This document shows positions 27,218 through 38,835 of a DNA stretch of 64,000 nt, one piece after another (the first letter of the stretch is position 1; each line of letters opens with the position of its first letter). The notes under the pieces are model-generated. The model had not been told where the DNA came from, searched no databases, and saw nothing but the letters and a program-made list of their open reading frames with translations. The position numbers and the translations under genes are program-made. The DNA is from Cladorhizidae sp. MBARI D1340-BT2. Taxonomy: Eukaryota; Porifera; Demospongiae; Poecilosclerida; Cladorhizidae. The stretch lies in contig JAQNBH010000013.1 of NCBI GenBank assembly GCA_028752905.1, positions 19,645,477 to 19,709,476 on the forward strand, given 5' to 3'.

Positions 27218-30200
27218 GCAGAGCAACGTAAACGTGACCATGCTACTGAAAACCGAAAGCGACTCGAAGGTAAGCTTCATACTGATGATCAAAGAACCAG
27301 TTTAATCCCAGTTTTTCAATAGTGGAGTTGGAGAGCTCTCAAAGAGTCGTTGATCTGAAGAAGCAACTTTCAGAGAGCTCTCAAAGTGTCGTTGATCTGA
27401 AGGAAGAACTTTCAGAGAGCTCTCAAAGTGTCATTGATCTGAAGGAAGAACTTTAAGAGAGCTCTCAAAGTGTCATTGATCTGAAGGAGCAACTTTCCGA
27501 GAACTCTCAAAGTATCGTTGATCTGAAGAAGCAACTTTCAGAGAGCTCTCAAAGTGTCATTGATCTGAAGGAAGAACTTTCAGAGAGCTCTCAAAATGTC
27601 GTTGATCTGAAGGAGCTAGTTTCGGAGAACTCTCACACTATCACTGATCTGAAGAAAGACTTGATTCACTATGAATCAAGATATGGTAAGCAATCATACT
27701 ATATAAGGCATGGTGTCCAGACATTTATTTCTGTATGTGCATAACATGGATATGTGGGAGGTGTTGGCCACAAGCATGCATGGCAGGGTTTTGTTTGTAC
27801 TCATGTCTGTTTGTGCATTTGTATGTATGACTGCTCTCGGAGGATCATTGCCAAACTTGGTAGGCAGATTATGAATTATGTATCATCATTCAATTTTGAA
27901 GAGTCATGATCAATGGGGAGGGTCTGTGTCCTATTCTGCTGCTTTTCATAAGTAATATCTGAGGAAAGACTTGTTTCAAGTGCATAGTTATGACTAACGT
28001 CTTTTTTATATGTTGCCTATTGACCTGTCTGTTCATTTTCATTGTGAGTATGCTACTCATTTGGAACTGGGGTAAAAAATCATTTTTAGCATTCATAAAA
28101 ATATTTGCATAAAATTATATCTTAGAGAATCATGCTTAAAGCTTACATATATGTTCAAACAACTTACATTACTGTAATTATATACTGCAAGCCCATGGGC
28201 AATTAAAACGCCAGAGTTTGTATTGTGGGTGCTTTCATCATGAAGCTGGTTATTCCAAATGATGCCCACTCATGTTATTCACATGCACATTGCTAATCTG
28301 CAATAAATTTGAAGCAAAATTTTGCATGTGAAGCTGCTGCATGTGCTTTAGCTAGTTGTTCTTGTTCTCAGGATTACTGAAATGTCAAAGTTGTCAACTT
28401 TCCAATGGGCACTTGTTATGTGTAACCAGTTTAGTCCTAAAACAGCATCTGCTGCTTGGGTTCAAAAAAGACTCCTAGCAAGCCTTGAATCCTGTTGAGA
28501 TATGAGCTTTATGAGTTAGCCATCCGACTTTTAGAAATATGAATCAAACCAGATAGGGCATGCTACTCTACACCCAATAAACAACATTTGCTTGACTTCT
28601 AATATGCTCATGTTATAAACTTACTTTGATACTGTGTCTTTGAAACTGTAGGTCGTCTTGACAACACAGAAAGCCAAAAAGGAACTTCTCAATGTCAGGT
28701 ATCAGCTGAAGTTAGAGTATACACAAGCATTTGATATTTATCCTTTTTTAATATTATTTTATAATTTCATCTTCAGAGCAGAGATGTGCATATATTTAGT
28801 AAGTTACTAAGAAATAGAGATACTCTAATTGTACTTTTCATTATGTACAGTTTGTACAATTTATCAGGGGAGTAATTTTTGTAGTCAAGCTTCTTGTGCC
28901 ACTAATCAAGAGTTCTCTATTCAGTTTGCCATTATTTGTATGCGAAATTACTTGATATTAAGTGGTAACTGAAATTTCATTGGTTTGCCATACACTGTGT
29001 CTTGTTATGTCACAGAGACTGCTTGCCTTCTTAACCTGGCTATTGTACTTGTTAAAAATATCTCAGGGTATTCTAGTAATATTTCAGGATAGTTCACGTC
29101 ATATTGTGAACCAGCCTTTAGAAAGACTATGAATGTGACCCTAACAACCCAAGGAGTGTGAGGTTCAATCAACACCAATTCACACTTAACATAGATTAGA
29201 GTGATGTGACTAGAGCTAAGGCTTGGACTAGAGTTAAGTCTAAGGCTTGGACTAGAGTTAAGGCTAAGGCTTGGACTCGAGTTAAGGCTAAGGCTTGGAC
29301 TAGAGTTAAGGCTAAGGCTTGGACTAGAGTTAAGGCTAAGGATTGGACTAGAGTTAAGGCTAAGGCTTGGATTAGAGTTAAGGCTAAGGCTTGGTCTAGA
29401 GTTAAGGCTAAGGCTAGAGCTAGAAATAGGGCTAGGCATCCGACTGATATATTTGTGGCTGGCCTTCTATAATAGCCCTAGCTCTAGCCCTAGGCCATAA
29501 TATACTGTGGTTATCCATCTGCGTGATGAGATATAGTTACAATTTTCAAGGTGTTAGCTAGCCATAGCCATTTCTTATTGATACAGATCATAGATTATAT
29601 GTACTGGACAAGTTAGAAGAAGAGGGCCTGGTAGTGTCAGAAGAGTTAGCCACACCCACAATCATGACCATTTTTTTCCTTCCAAGAGGCCTTTTGAAAA
29701 AACATTGTAGCATAGAGGTTGTTCCAGTAGACTTGGTACTATTCATAGCGGAGGCTTCATTATGATGAAGTGGAAGGTCAAGTGTGCTGTTATTTTAGCT
29801 TGACAGTTCTAACAAAATATCTACGAAAAGTGGAACCTCTGAAGCTGTTTTATGTTAGAATGCAGTCTACATTATATATATGCTACGCGCAAACCTGGAA
29901 TTTGCTCAATCCTAGGATCGCGCAAGGTCAAACTCAAACCTCCAATCTGCACTCTCAAAACCAAGAATTTGGTAATAACAGTAAGTTGCTCAATCTAGGA
30001 TTGATCATAGAATTTCTACTCAATAGAACAGGTAAAAGTTGCTCATTCTGGCAAGAAACCTTGGATCCAAGGTTTGCGCACACTATCCTTGGATCGCGCT
30101 AGGTCAAACTCAAACCTCAATCTGCACTCTCAAAACCAAGAATGTTAATAGGAGCAGTAAAAGTTGCTCAATTCTAGGATTTATCATAGAATTTGTAGCT

Positions 30201-33200
30201 CTAGAAACAGGTAAAAGTTGCTCATTCTGACAAGATAGTTGCATTCCATAAAGGCCAAATCTTGTACATACAAAATTCGTACAAAATTCATAACCGAGTA
30301 GTCCAATTCAGTTAGCAATTAATACATGTCCAATCCATATCTTCTGATCGAAATACAACTCTGGGAATCTTGATGCACTTGTCATGGTACCACTCCCCAC
30401 ATTTTGAACATTCTGCCATCCTACTTTTGTTCCATGGCATTCGGCAGACGCAGAACAGTTCGATTGTTTGAAATGGTTCGATTGCCGGAGAGAGGTTTGT
30501 AACAGTTTTACCAGGAAAAGGTAGCATTTTACGTGACTCGAAACAATTTACGAGGTGACATCTCATTTTGGAGATATCCTTGGCTGGATCTTCACCATAA
30601 CAGAGGGCTACTGCACAAGCAATAGCAAAAACTCCACAGTCATTACCATTGGTCTGCTGCTGAATGTTCATAAACCTTGCTGTGATCGTTTTATTCCTTG
30701 AAAATACAAGTGCAGCTATCTGTTCAGAAGTTGATTGAGGCAAACGATTGTAAAGACCTTAACTTCACTATTATCTTCCTTGCTCAGCTCAATGCAGATC
30801 CAGTGGTTGTTTTGACTGTTCAAAATCTAGACTGCATGACTCTGAATAACGTCAGTGCTAAGATTAGAGACCACAGTAGTAGCTTGCAATCTTTTGATGC
30901 AGAGAAATACTTTTTTGAGAAGTTTCTGAGAGGCATACATATGGGAATCCACTAACCAGTTTCCATTAAGAATCATGTCACGATCTTCTTTATACAACAC
31001 TAGGTCTGGGATCCACATTGGTGGGACTGGTATATCAGGGTAGTGATCAACAATAACTAGTCCAGGCTTTCTATCATCACTGACAGAACTATCTAGAAGT
31101 TCAACATCATCAAAAAAAAAATTGGTCTTTAGTAGCTCTACTGACAGTACCACCCACAACACTACTATCAGGCCACTTACAGAACTATCTACAAGTTTGA
31201 CATCATCGACAACTTTTTTTCCACAGGTAAGCCAGTAGCTCTGGTGATGGCACTACCCACAAACAACACCATCATGGAATCCTTTCTTGTCGCTGTTAAA
31301 GCAAGGTAATCCAGTATGACATCTTTTGGTGCACAACTTTCTGGCTTTCTTACAAGAGCAATGAGAGTTTTTGCATCCACCTTTGCAACCACATGAGTTA
31401 CCATAATAGGCATTCTTAGGGTTAAAGAGCAGTGCAGTTTCTCGTAGAGACAAAAAGGATTCCATTTTCCAGTCATTTGGTGAAAGCTCGACTTTGCCAG
31501 AATACCGCTCAAGTTGTCCATCATAAGCACAGTTTTTCAATACCCCATATTGACAAAGTAGGCGATACACAGGTCTCTTGGTACCAGAGACAACAACTAT
31601 TACACATGGTATCCATCGAAAATCAGTTGATGCTTTGTCGATTCGTGGGATTTGAATGCTGACTAAATCCCCAACAGCAAATGATTCAACAGCATGGCAT
31701 TTCCGTTTACTGTATTGTTTCACCATTCTTTCAGCATTCAATCGATAGTTTCTATCAGCTTCCTTTCTTCGTTTGCTATGCTTTTGGCTTGTTGCTAATG
31801 GAGTACCTGCAGAAATATTTTTAATAAAATGTTTATTACATCATCAAAATGTTATATAATGGGATTGCGAAAAGTAATTTACTTGTGTTTTCACTCTCAA
31901 GTCTCAACACAAGGAAAGCTCTGTGCAATGTTTATTTGGTATTATAATAGAATGTCTAAAATTGTTTTACTCTCCATTTACTGACCCTGGATTAGAAATA
32001 TTAAAAGGTCTAAAAAATTTTTACTTTGCTTATTTCTGATATCACTCTCTGTGCAATGAGGTTCACTACAGTGATGGTGAGGAGTGTTCAGCAGAGCTTG
32101 GATCATCTGAACAAGGTAGAGGAGTAGAACTTTTGTCTGCTGATACATGTTCCATAGGCTCAGTTTCATTGATCAAGTCTGCGATATCTTCCTCCATTAC
32201 TGACCCTAGATTAGTACCTGGAAATACACCGCTACGTGGTGGTTGTCCGTATTCCAATTCGTATGGAGTACACTTCATGGTTTCATGAACACATGTATTC
32301 AGTTGATCTAGTAGTATACACATACACACCAAAAAAAGCAGAGATGACCAAGTATGTGAAGTTCATGCTGCCATCAGGATGCCAGTATTAGGCATATTAG
32401 TACTACAATGGCTGTACTAAACACTCATCTATAACCTATCAATCACCATTACCATGAAAAGTTCAGCTAGATTACATATTTATGGTATCTTCTTTTATAG
32501 TATCATACAGTCACCAATTATAGTTGTTTATAGATCACTATTGTTTATGAAACAATATTATGAAAATCAAACATACACTGAATTTCTGGTAACCAATGTG
32601 ACCATGCCATATCACATTCATTCTGTTCAAACCGACATGCAAGAAGTTCTTCAACTTTAGCATTTGCACGTTCCACTAGACCCTGTGATTGAGGGTGTCT
32701 TGGTCGACCGTTTATGATGGTGGCTTTCCCCGGCCAGGTCTTCACCAGTTTGTCTATGATATGATTGACAAATTCTCTTCCGTTATCAGATTGGAATATC
32801 TATACATAGGAACACTCAAGCATGCTGTAACCATTAATAATCAATTATGGGTCACACAAACCTTGGGAACACCGAAATATGCAAAAACACGACTGGACAA
32901 GTTTTTAGCCACCTCAATTGCACTCTTGTGCTCAAGAGCAAACAGTACATGGAATTTGGACCAATGATCCATGTAGTGGCCAATCCAGTTATGGCGGTCG
33001 TCTGGTCTATGTCGCATGTCAATCAAATCCACCTAAATAAGACGATGCTAAATACCAACATATTTGGTACTAATAATATTACCTGTCCTCGAGTCATAAA
33101 CCCAGAAGAAATGATAGGTTTAAGTGGGGCACTGTTGGTTTGTGGCTTCTGAAGGTTAATCACACTACATAATTGAACGTACTTCTCCACAACAGATCTT

Positions 33201-35628
33201 GGTAGACACGCATAGTTCGAAGAAATCTAGAGGGAGTATGGTGAAGACAGAGAATTGAATTACCTTTGATAACCAAAACAGATCACTATTATAAAATGTC
33301 GCTGGTTGTTTATCACATACTAAAACAACAGGATTAACCCATGGGTAATTAGATATTCACATTAAAACGCTGAGAGGTGGATGCTTGCTGTATCTAGTGG
33401 ATGAAACGGACAATGTAAATCTAAATGCACACACCCATGTTTTTGCTACTATTAGAAGGATGTAGGTCAAATCGATATAAAATAGGAAATAGGTGAAACA
33501 TAAGGATTCATAACATCCAAACGTCAACATACTTCATATCGAGTGTTTTATGTTGTGTCCAAAATGTAACTTGCTGTGTGTTCCAATTTTTCAATAAAAG
33601 TGAATTGTAGGTTACTACTACAATAGTAGTGTTTTACTCATATGCTGCGCTGCACTGTCCTTGGACTCAATTGAATTTGGATATGACAAATTGTATGTTT
33701 GCACTTACCAAAACCATATAAAAGTTAGAGATAGCAACCTTATGTCAGGACCTCAATTCAAATATTCATGGTCACCTGATTAAAAACATTTTATGGTTGA
33801 CATGAGCTATACCCATATTATGCACAGCTTATATAACTGACAGTCAGTCACAATTTTCAATCTCACGTGCAATCTTTAGGTGCTCAACCAGTAGAGCTAC
33901 ACTGTACCTACAATATTTGAGTGCCAAAATGAGAGCATGCATCAAGGGCTACATTTCAAACACAAGATCACATGCATAGAATCTGTTTTTATATAGAAAT
34001 GATAGACATTCTGTACCTCAGCTAGAGCCTTTTATAGCCCATATGACCTTGAACATCACAGTGCACTCTATTCAAAATAGTATGAAACTCTTCAATGTAA
34101 GCCACTCTCCGATAATGACCAAGGATGGAGGAATCATTCTCATCCTGAAAAAAAGATTAGATTAAAATGACACCGTTTAACTGCGATTCAGTAAAGCATC
34201 TGGCTCATGAAGCGAATGGCTACTGGATTTCAATCAATTAAACAAAGTTTTGTCTTTGTTATTATCATCCATGCCTATAGATTGGCACTTGACTTGTGGC
34301 TTTAAACTTATAAAATAAGGAGACCTGTCTAACAACAAAATATGTCTCACTAAATATATCACTGGCTATATGGGTTTAATCACCTTTTTCTTTGCTGGTA
34401 TACAAAGTACATCCTTAAGCCCAAGAGCAGGGTACTCCAAAAGTTAAAAACATTTTTGTTTCACCCAAAAATTGAATTTAGGATCACTGTTCGCCATCTC
34501 CCCTTTCAGAAATTTGACAACAGCTTGTCCCTTTGTTCTTGATATGGTTTTGCTTCCAAGGTTCCTTCCAGAAAGAAAGGTTTGCTGAACATTAATCATC
34601 ATAGGCATTCTCTCCTTCCATTTCTCCTTCCTACAACCTCTTCCCATGTGGGAGCAAACTTGTTTTGATCTAATTGGTGATCAGGTATTGGCTTTCGCGA
34701 TCCTAGGATTGAGCAAATTCCAGGTTTGCGGGTAACATATATATTGTAATTGGCGAGATGCAACAATTGCCTTCAAGCAGTATATAGAAAGGCAGTGCCA
34801 CAAGTGTTCTGTGGAGTAGTACTGACACAATGGTCCGGGCATTGTGGTAATAAATATTATTAACCCTGTGCATTTATACTTTGAGACATCAGCAAAACGT
34901 TGTCTCAATGTTTACAAAAATGCCTATGATCATATTTTTTATAAAATATAATACTCTCTTGCTTTATGGTTAGTGTAGGTAGATCTTCATTATCTTTCAT
35001 GCAATTAAAGATAGTTCTTGTAGCATTGGTTGCACATATCACAAGAATCAATATTTGCATAATACTTACAGGTCCCCAGCATCCTTCTCTGTATACTCAA
35101 GTCATTATTCTCAATAGCTCATCCAAACACTGATGACGGATGTAGTGTTCTATTTTTTACAAGATAACATGCTGAATTATTATTTTTTTACTGCATATAT
35201 CTTGGAATCATCTTCCCTCATAAACTTCAGCAACTTATAAGAATTCCTATCACTATGGTCGTTGTGGCTGCTGATTCCAAATCCCTGTCTTGGAAAGAAT
35301 TCGAGGAATGATGGTTTAGTAGCCATTGCTAAGAACTGCTAAGCATCTCACTTAAATTGTGTGTTGTTGTGCAGGTAGCTAATACTATACAGAATGCTTG
35401 TGATACTGCATCTGTTTATGCTGCTTGTAGGAAACTATTGCATATTTCCATATACATAACTACAAGTAATAATTACCTACCTGACTGTATGCTTGCATAA
35501 AGATATAAATATGATCCAGTTAGCAATTCCATTCTTATTTACAGAGCATTAGAGATTCAAGCCTTCATGGACTATCCTTGTCACAACTGTCAAGCAAAGA
35601 TAACAGGGCACTCGACCTTCAAAATTAA
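27218..35628 (+). CDS. Multi-exon coiled-coil protein gene (3' part), possible host gene
   Basis: Four exons fit together in phase. Exon a is 27218-27269 (AEQRKRDHATENRKRLE; ATATAG acceptor, GTAAGC donor). Exon b is 27323-27685 (coiled-coil repeats). Exon c is 28652-28698 (RLDNTESQKGTSQ). Terminal exon d is 35545-35628 (SIRDSSLHGLSLSQLSSKD... then TAA). The splice phases (1, 1, 0) agree at each junction, which is good evidence for a real transcript. The 14-residue repeat is two heptads long, with a consensus like ESSQSVVDLKEELS, so a dimeric or trimeric coiled coil is expected. Function is unknown. The last intron (28699-35544) holds a minisatellite and the Ginger-A transposon. One repeat copy carries TAA at 27454-27456, so the gene is either broken here or this base is wrong. 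5' exons were not found. Confidence 0.55.
27331..27660 (+). repeat. 42-bp coding minisatellite (8 units, 14 residues each)
   Basis: Units start at 27331 and then every 42 bases, with no length change. Each encodes E-x-SQ-x-(V/I)-x-DLK-x-x-L-S. Substitutions are scattered and mostly keep heptad a/d hydrophobics. The only disruptive change is TCA to TAA at 27454. Strict multiples of three indicate past selection for coding. Confidence 0.9.
28699..29204. other. Intron sequence, nothing else seen
   Basis: Begins with a GTATCA donor-like sequence after exon c. No further motif was found. Confidence 0.45.
29205..29425. repeat. 24-bp minisatellite, about 9 copies
   Basis: Unit GGCTTGGACTAGAGTTAAGG plus CTAA, repeated with few changes. 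The plus frame would read AWTRVKAK and the minus frame LNSSPSLS. Both are open because 24 is a multiple of three and the unit lacks stops. It lies in the putative intron, so coding is unlikely. The right flank (CTAGAGCTAGAAA...TTTGTGGCTGGCCTTCTATAATAG) has an inverted relative near 54850-54900. Confidence 0.93.
29925..30235. repeat. Subterminal direct duplication of Ginger-A
   Basis: Two ~135-bp copies (29925-30056 and 30101-30234) both run from AGGTCAAACTCAAACCTC to AAAAGTTGCTCATTCTG. They are separated by a 14-base palindrome CCTTGGATCCAAGG (30059-30072) and a partial repeat of the terminal sequence. Such subterminal arrays are often transposase-binding sites; that role is inferred here. 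Confidence 0.85.
30312..34647 (-). pseudogene. Integrase-Ulp1 protease-PHD transposase of Ginger-A
   Basis: A multi-exon minus-strand gene. The first exon (about 34647-34390) ends with a PALGLKDVLC block. Integrase core: VDLIDMR (first Asp, from ~33035), QSDNGREFV (second Asp, ~32780) and RHPQSQGLVERAN (catalytic Glu, ~32690), then TPYELEYGQPPR (~32260). From 31808: RKEADRNYRLNAERM, VGDLVSI, and a Cys-rich CGCKGGCKNSHCSC...CTKRCHTGLPC segment. A Ulp1-like protease follows (NNHWICIEL with His; QQTNGNDCGVFA with Gln and Cys). A C-terminal PHD finger closes it (FCVCR...CSKCGEWYHDKC...WTCINC, 30312-30440). Breaks: stops near 34446, 34030 and 30829-30827, and a small deletion near 30750 where the protease Asp should be. 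Intron-exon structure is otherwise legible. Confidence 0.85.
34738..35544. other. Rest of the coiled-coil gene intron
   Basis: No further gene or repeat recognised. It ends in a TTCTTATTTACAG acceptor before the terminal exon. Confidence 0.45.
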
Positions 35629-35797
35629 GCCACTGCTACGAAAGGAACTAAGTCATCTGTAATGATCCTAACACTGTCTTTTTCAAAAAGGTTGCTTGGG
35701 CAAAAAATTTAACTTGGTTGTGAGGCTCGTTATGGAAAGGCAAGGATCCAGATCTAGTAGAAGCACTAGAAACATGTTAACCCACTCACTGTCACAA

Positions 35798-35811
35798 GCG
35801 TATATATACGC
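35798..35811. repeat. 14-base subterminal palindrome of PB2
   Basis: GCGTATATATACGC, perfect. It lies 18 bases inside the left TTAA. PB3 has a different 14-base palindrome at nearly the same distance. Confidence 0.9.
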
Positions 35812-35993
35812 AAAAAGTTGTTTATCAAATAAAAAAAACCATAAAAAATCGATCGTACCGTTCACAGACACATATTATACGTCAAAAGTTAGCACCCTAC
35901 GATCGTACCGAATATAAAGGCAATAGACGTTCGGTAACTAGGGTAGTATTATTGAAAAGTCGGACCCACTCAGAATTTCAAATCGGGTTGAAG

Positions 35994-37345
35994 ATGGCAG
36001 TTGGACTGTCCTTGGATAAAGTTATTTCTCAGGTTTAGGGCGACAATTTTGGACTTTCTGAGGATGAAAGCAGTGATCAAGAAGGCGCTGGCATCTCATC
36101 CTACCTTGGCCAGAGCTGTGTTGACCCTGAATTTCTTCTATCGCTTGGCAGAATAGTTGCTGATGACCTACCTTCAAGGAAGCGTAGCGCTTTCACTCGA
36201 GGTGACGATCTAGATGGAGATGAGAATACCAGCGATGAAGAAGGTATTTACAGTCAGTTTAGCTACAGTTTAGCTATAGCTAGTTTTGTTGTTAGCAAAG
36301 CAGAGCATGGATCTACAATGCTCTTTTAGTTTCGTTGTTACGGTAGTCCGCGTTAAAATTATTTGATGCCAATTTCTTATCCCCTTCAGATTTGATGCAT
36401 GAAGCGATGGATTTGGCAGCTGATAGAGCTTCATCAACTCTGACACAATCTATTGTTGCTAGCCCTCATATTACTGTGGTGGCTGCTTCATCACCTTCTC
36501 CATTGTTCCTCCAGTATCTGCAACACTAGGTTCTGTAACCTCTGCATCAGGTTCTATGACTTATGTGACATCTGTAGTCACTCCTATACTACTATTTCCA
36601 ACATCATCATTGTCTGTTCCATCATCATGCCCTCCTTTATTTTTACCCTTGTACTCTGTGTCCTCTTCTAGTGAAGTATGCACTCCTTCACGACCAGTTG
36701 TTCAGCTTAGTCATAGCACTAGGAGTGTTCGTCATGCTCGAGTTAGTCAGAGTAGTGGTAGTGAAATAGCTTCTAGTGCTTCAAGTTCTGCTCTGCCTTT
36801 AGCTAGTCCTCTTTTTCTTTCTGGAACTTCACCTACCAGCATTTCTTTAGCTCCGTCTCTTGCTTCTTCTACTGTGTCCTCAGCTAGTACCTTTGATAGT
36901 CCCTCCTCTAATTCTCCAGAAGAGGGTGTTTGCGTATATGGTTCAGGCATGCATTCCCGAACAGCTATGTTCTAGACTCTAATGTCCGCAGAGCAGATCA
37001 CCTTGCCAGGGGTTACAGGAAGAGAGATTTTTTGACCTTCCGGTTGGAGCTAGCTAAGGAACTAGTGGTATGCTTCTGCTCACGTCAGCATGCTGGCCGC
37101 CCTCGCTCAGTTCATAACGAGCGTCTAGACCGGCTGAACACCACGCTTGGCATTAGTCAGCACTAACTGAAAAATAGCAGTGGTGTATTGTCTGTGTAGC
37201 AGTTGGAAATGTCTGGAATCTCAAATGACCATGAGATCACTTATTTGCCTTCACTGCAAAGTACCACTGTGTGTCACAAAGAGGGACTGTTTTTTCAAGT
37301 ACCACACCATGGTAGACTTCGTAGTTTCCTAGTTTTTGCTTCACT
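35994..37345 (+). pseudogene. piggyBac transposase PB2, core deleted
   Basis: Exon 1 (35994 to about 36243) reads MAVGLSLDKVISQV then TAG at 36036-36038, then an acidic stretch (GLSEDESSDQEG). After an intron (acceptor CCCTTCAG, exon 2 from 36390) comes a Ser/Thr/Pro/Val-rich low-complexity region with a frame change near 36500. The DDE core should follow; instead the frame jumps to the C-terminal part (RKRDFLTFRLELAKEL...RLDRLNTTLG, about 37018-37165), which aligns with PB3's end. A Cys-rich tail follows (ICLHCKVPLCVTKRDCFFKYH, about 37243-37305). All three catalytic Asp are gone. It could only move with help from a relative. Confidence 0.85.
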
Positions 37346-38617
37346 TTTTTTAATTTTTACTTTCTATGGTCTTTCCATTTTTCTCTCTGTTCTATGTGTG
37401 TGCTAGATGGCTGTTGTTTTGTATATGCATGTTTTGGTTGCTATTGTTGTCCTGTTATGGGAAGAAGAAGATGTAATAAATAATTGTTCATACAACACCA
37501 ACATGTTAACAATATCTTCATCAGAAAATAAATATTAAAAAATGAAAAATATATGTTATGCAAGTTTTGTGAATACAATGAGTGTGTGCATATATATATA
37601 TAATATATATAATACACATGTTGGCATATTGCATATTGAAGTAAGAGCTTTTCATTAGGCTGTAATTACATAATGATATTCATCATTTGTGGTCATTGCT
37701 TAGCAACCTAAAGTTGACCACAATGTTTGTCAACACCAATGCTATCCCATCAACCATGGTTGCTAGGGACTTCATGGCATTCCTGATTTAATATTGATTT
37801 TTATTTGCACCCGAGTCCAATAAATAAAAAAAAGCTGCCTAAACCTGACGCTGAATGGGTTAATCAATATTGCCAGCCATATTAACCCTTTCACCGTCGA
37901 CTTCATTTTGAGATTTTGACCTGTTTTTACTTTAATTTTTGTATCTGATCATTGGTTCAGAAAAGTCCCCAGCAACCGCATATCACATGATTGACAAAGA
38001 GTTACTGATCAACTTGGTGATGTGTTGCCTAGCAACCAAACCACAAACCATTTTTTGATTAGAATACTTTTTATCACTGCATTTATCGACTATTACAAGT
38101 ATATTTTATGGTTTTTCAGATCAAATACTAAAATATGGTCGCTTATCGAACTGCAAACAGCATATAATCTGAAAAATGTACATTTTTTGGCATAATTTAT
38201 TAATATTGAATGCCCTAATTTTTCTATTTTGCAGGATATAGCCATGTTTGTCAGTCTATAAGAGTATTGACTGTTGTCAAGCACCACGAGGAAGGTCTGG
38301 CTGTATTGAAAGTTGAAAATTTCAAGATGTTGCAGAAAGGCACAATAAAGCAAAGACTCAACAAGAAAACATACGTGTACTACACATGTCTGCATGCATA
38401 AAGATAAAGAAAAGAAGTATACATGTACATGCCTAACACATGTACATACTACAAAAGCAATACAAAGAAAATCTCGCGATGAGAAAAGGAAGCTAGTGCG
38501 AGTAGTCAGAGAGTGTGTGGAATTCCCTGAAGCATGTCCTTCCACGCACAGCACAAAGGCTAATACCACAAAGAGAGCAGTGACAAAAGGTCTTGTGCCT
38601 CTTACCTCTGGCCTCGA

Positions 38618-38835
38618 CTTCTTCCTTGGCCTTTTCCTCTTCCTTAGCCTTTTCCTCTTCCTTGGCTTTTTCCTCTTCTTGGCCTTTTCCTCTTCCTTGG
38701 CCTTTTCCTCTTCCTTGGCCTTTCCCTTTTCCTTGGCCTTTACCTCTTCCTTGGCTTTTTCCTCTTCCTTGGCCTTTTCCTCTTCCTTGGCTTTTTCCTC
38801 TTCCTTGGCCTTTTCCTCGGCCTCGGCATCCAACA
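38618..38835 (-). repeat. 18-bp minisatellite encoding (KAKEEE)n
   Basis: About 12 units of TTTTCCTCTTCCTTGGCC on the plus strand, which encode K-A-K-E-E-E on the minus strand. This gives a long charged helix of alternating basic and acidic residues inside PB4. Units keep length 18 except for one base lost near 38677. Confidence 0.92.

Larger units (their letters stand above)
29881..34737 (-). mobile_element. Integrase-type DNA transposon Ginger-A (4.86 kb)
   Basis: Terminal inverted repeats of about 40 bases bound the element. The left end is TGCTACGCGCAAACCTGGAA and the right end, on the minus strand, is TGTTACCCGCAAACCTGGAA; both continue TTTGCTCAATCCTAGGATCGCG. TG...CA ends and a gypsy-like integrase fit Ginger1 or the related IS3EU group (KRBA2/SCAND3-like integrases). 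Both flanks read TATATA, so the target duplication is probably 4-6 bp of TA-rich sequence, though the simple sequence blurs it. It inserted into the intron of the coiled-coil gene in antisense orientation. Confidence 0.8.
35777..37863 (+). mobile_element. piggyBac element PB2, internally deleted (2.09 kb)
   Basis: Bounded by TTAA at 35777-35780 and 37860-37863. The inner ends match as inverted repeats: TTAACCCACTCACTGTCA on the left, and TTAACCCATTCAGCGTCA read on the minus strand from the right. TTAA target sites are the hallmark of piggyBac. Near the left end lies a 14-base palindrome (35798-35811) and two copies of CGATCGTACCG (about 35850 and 35900). Length and content show that the catalytic core was lost. 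Confidence 0.88.

Noticed and set aside
36453..36950. Overlapping frames on both strands in PB2
   Set aside because: Shadows of the Ser/Thr-rich segment of the PB2 transposase.
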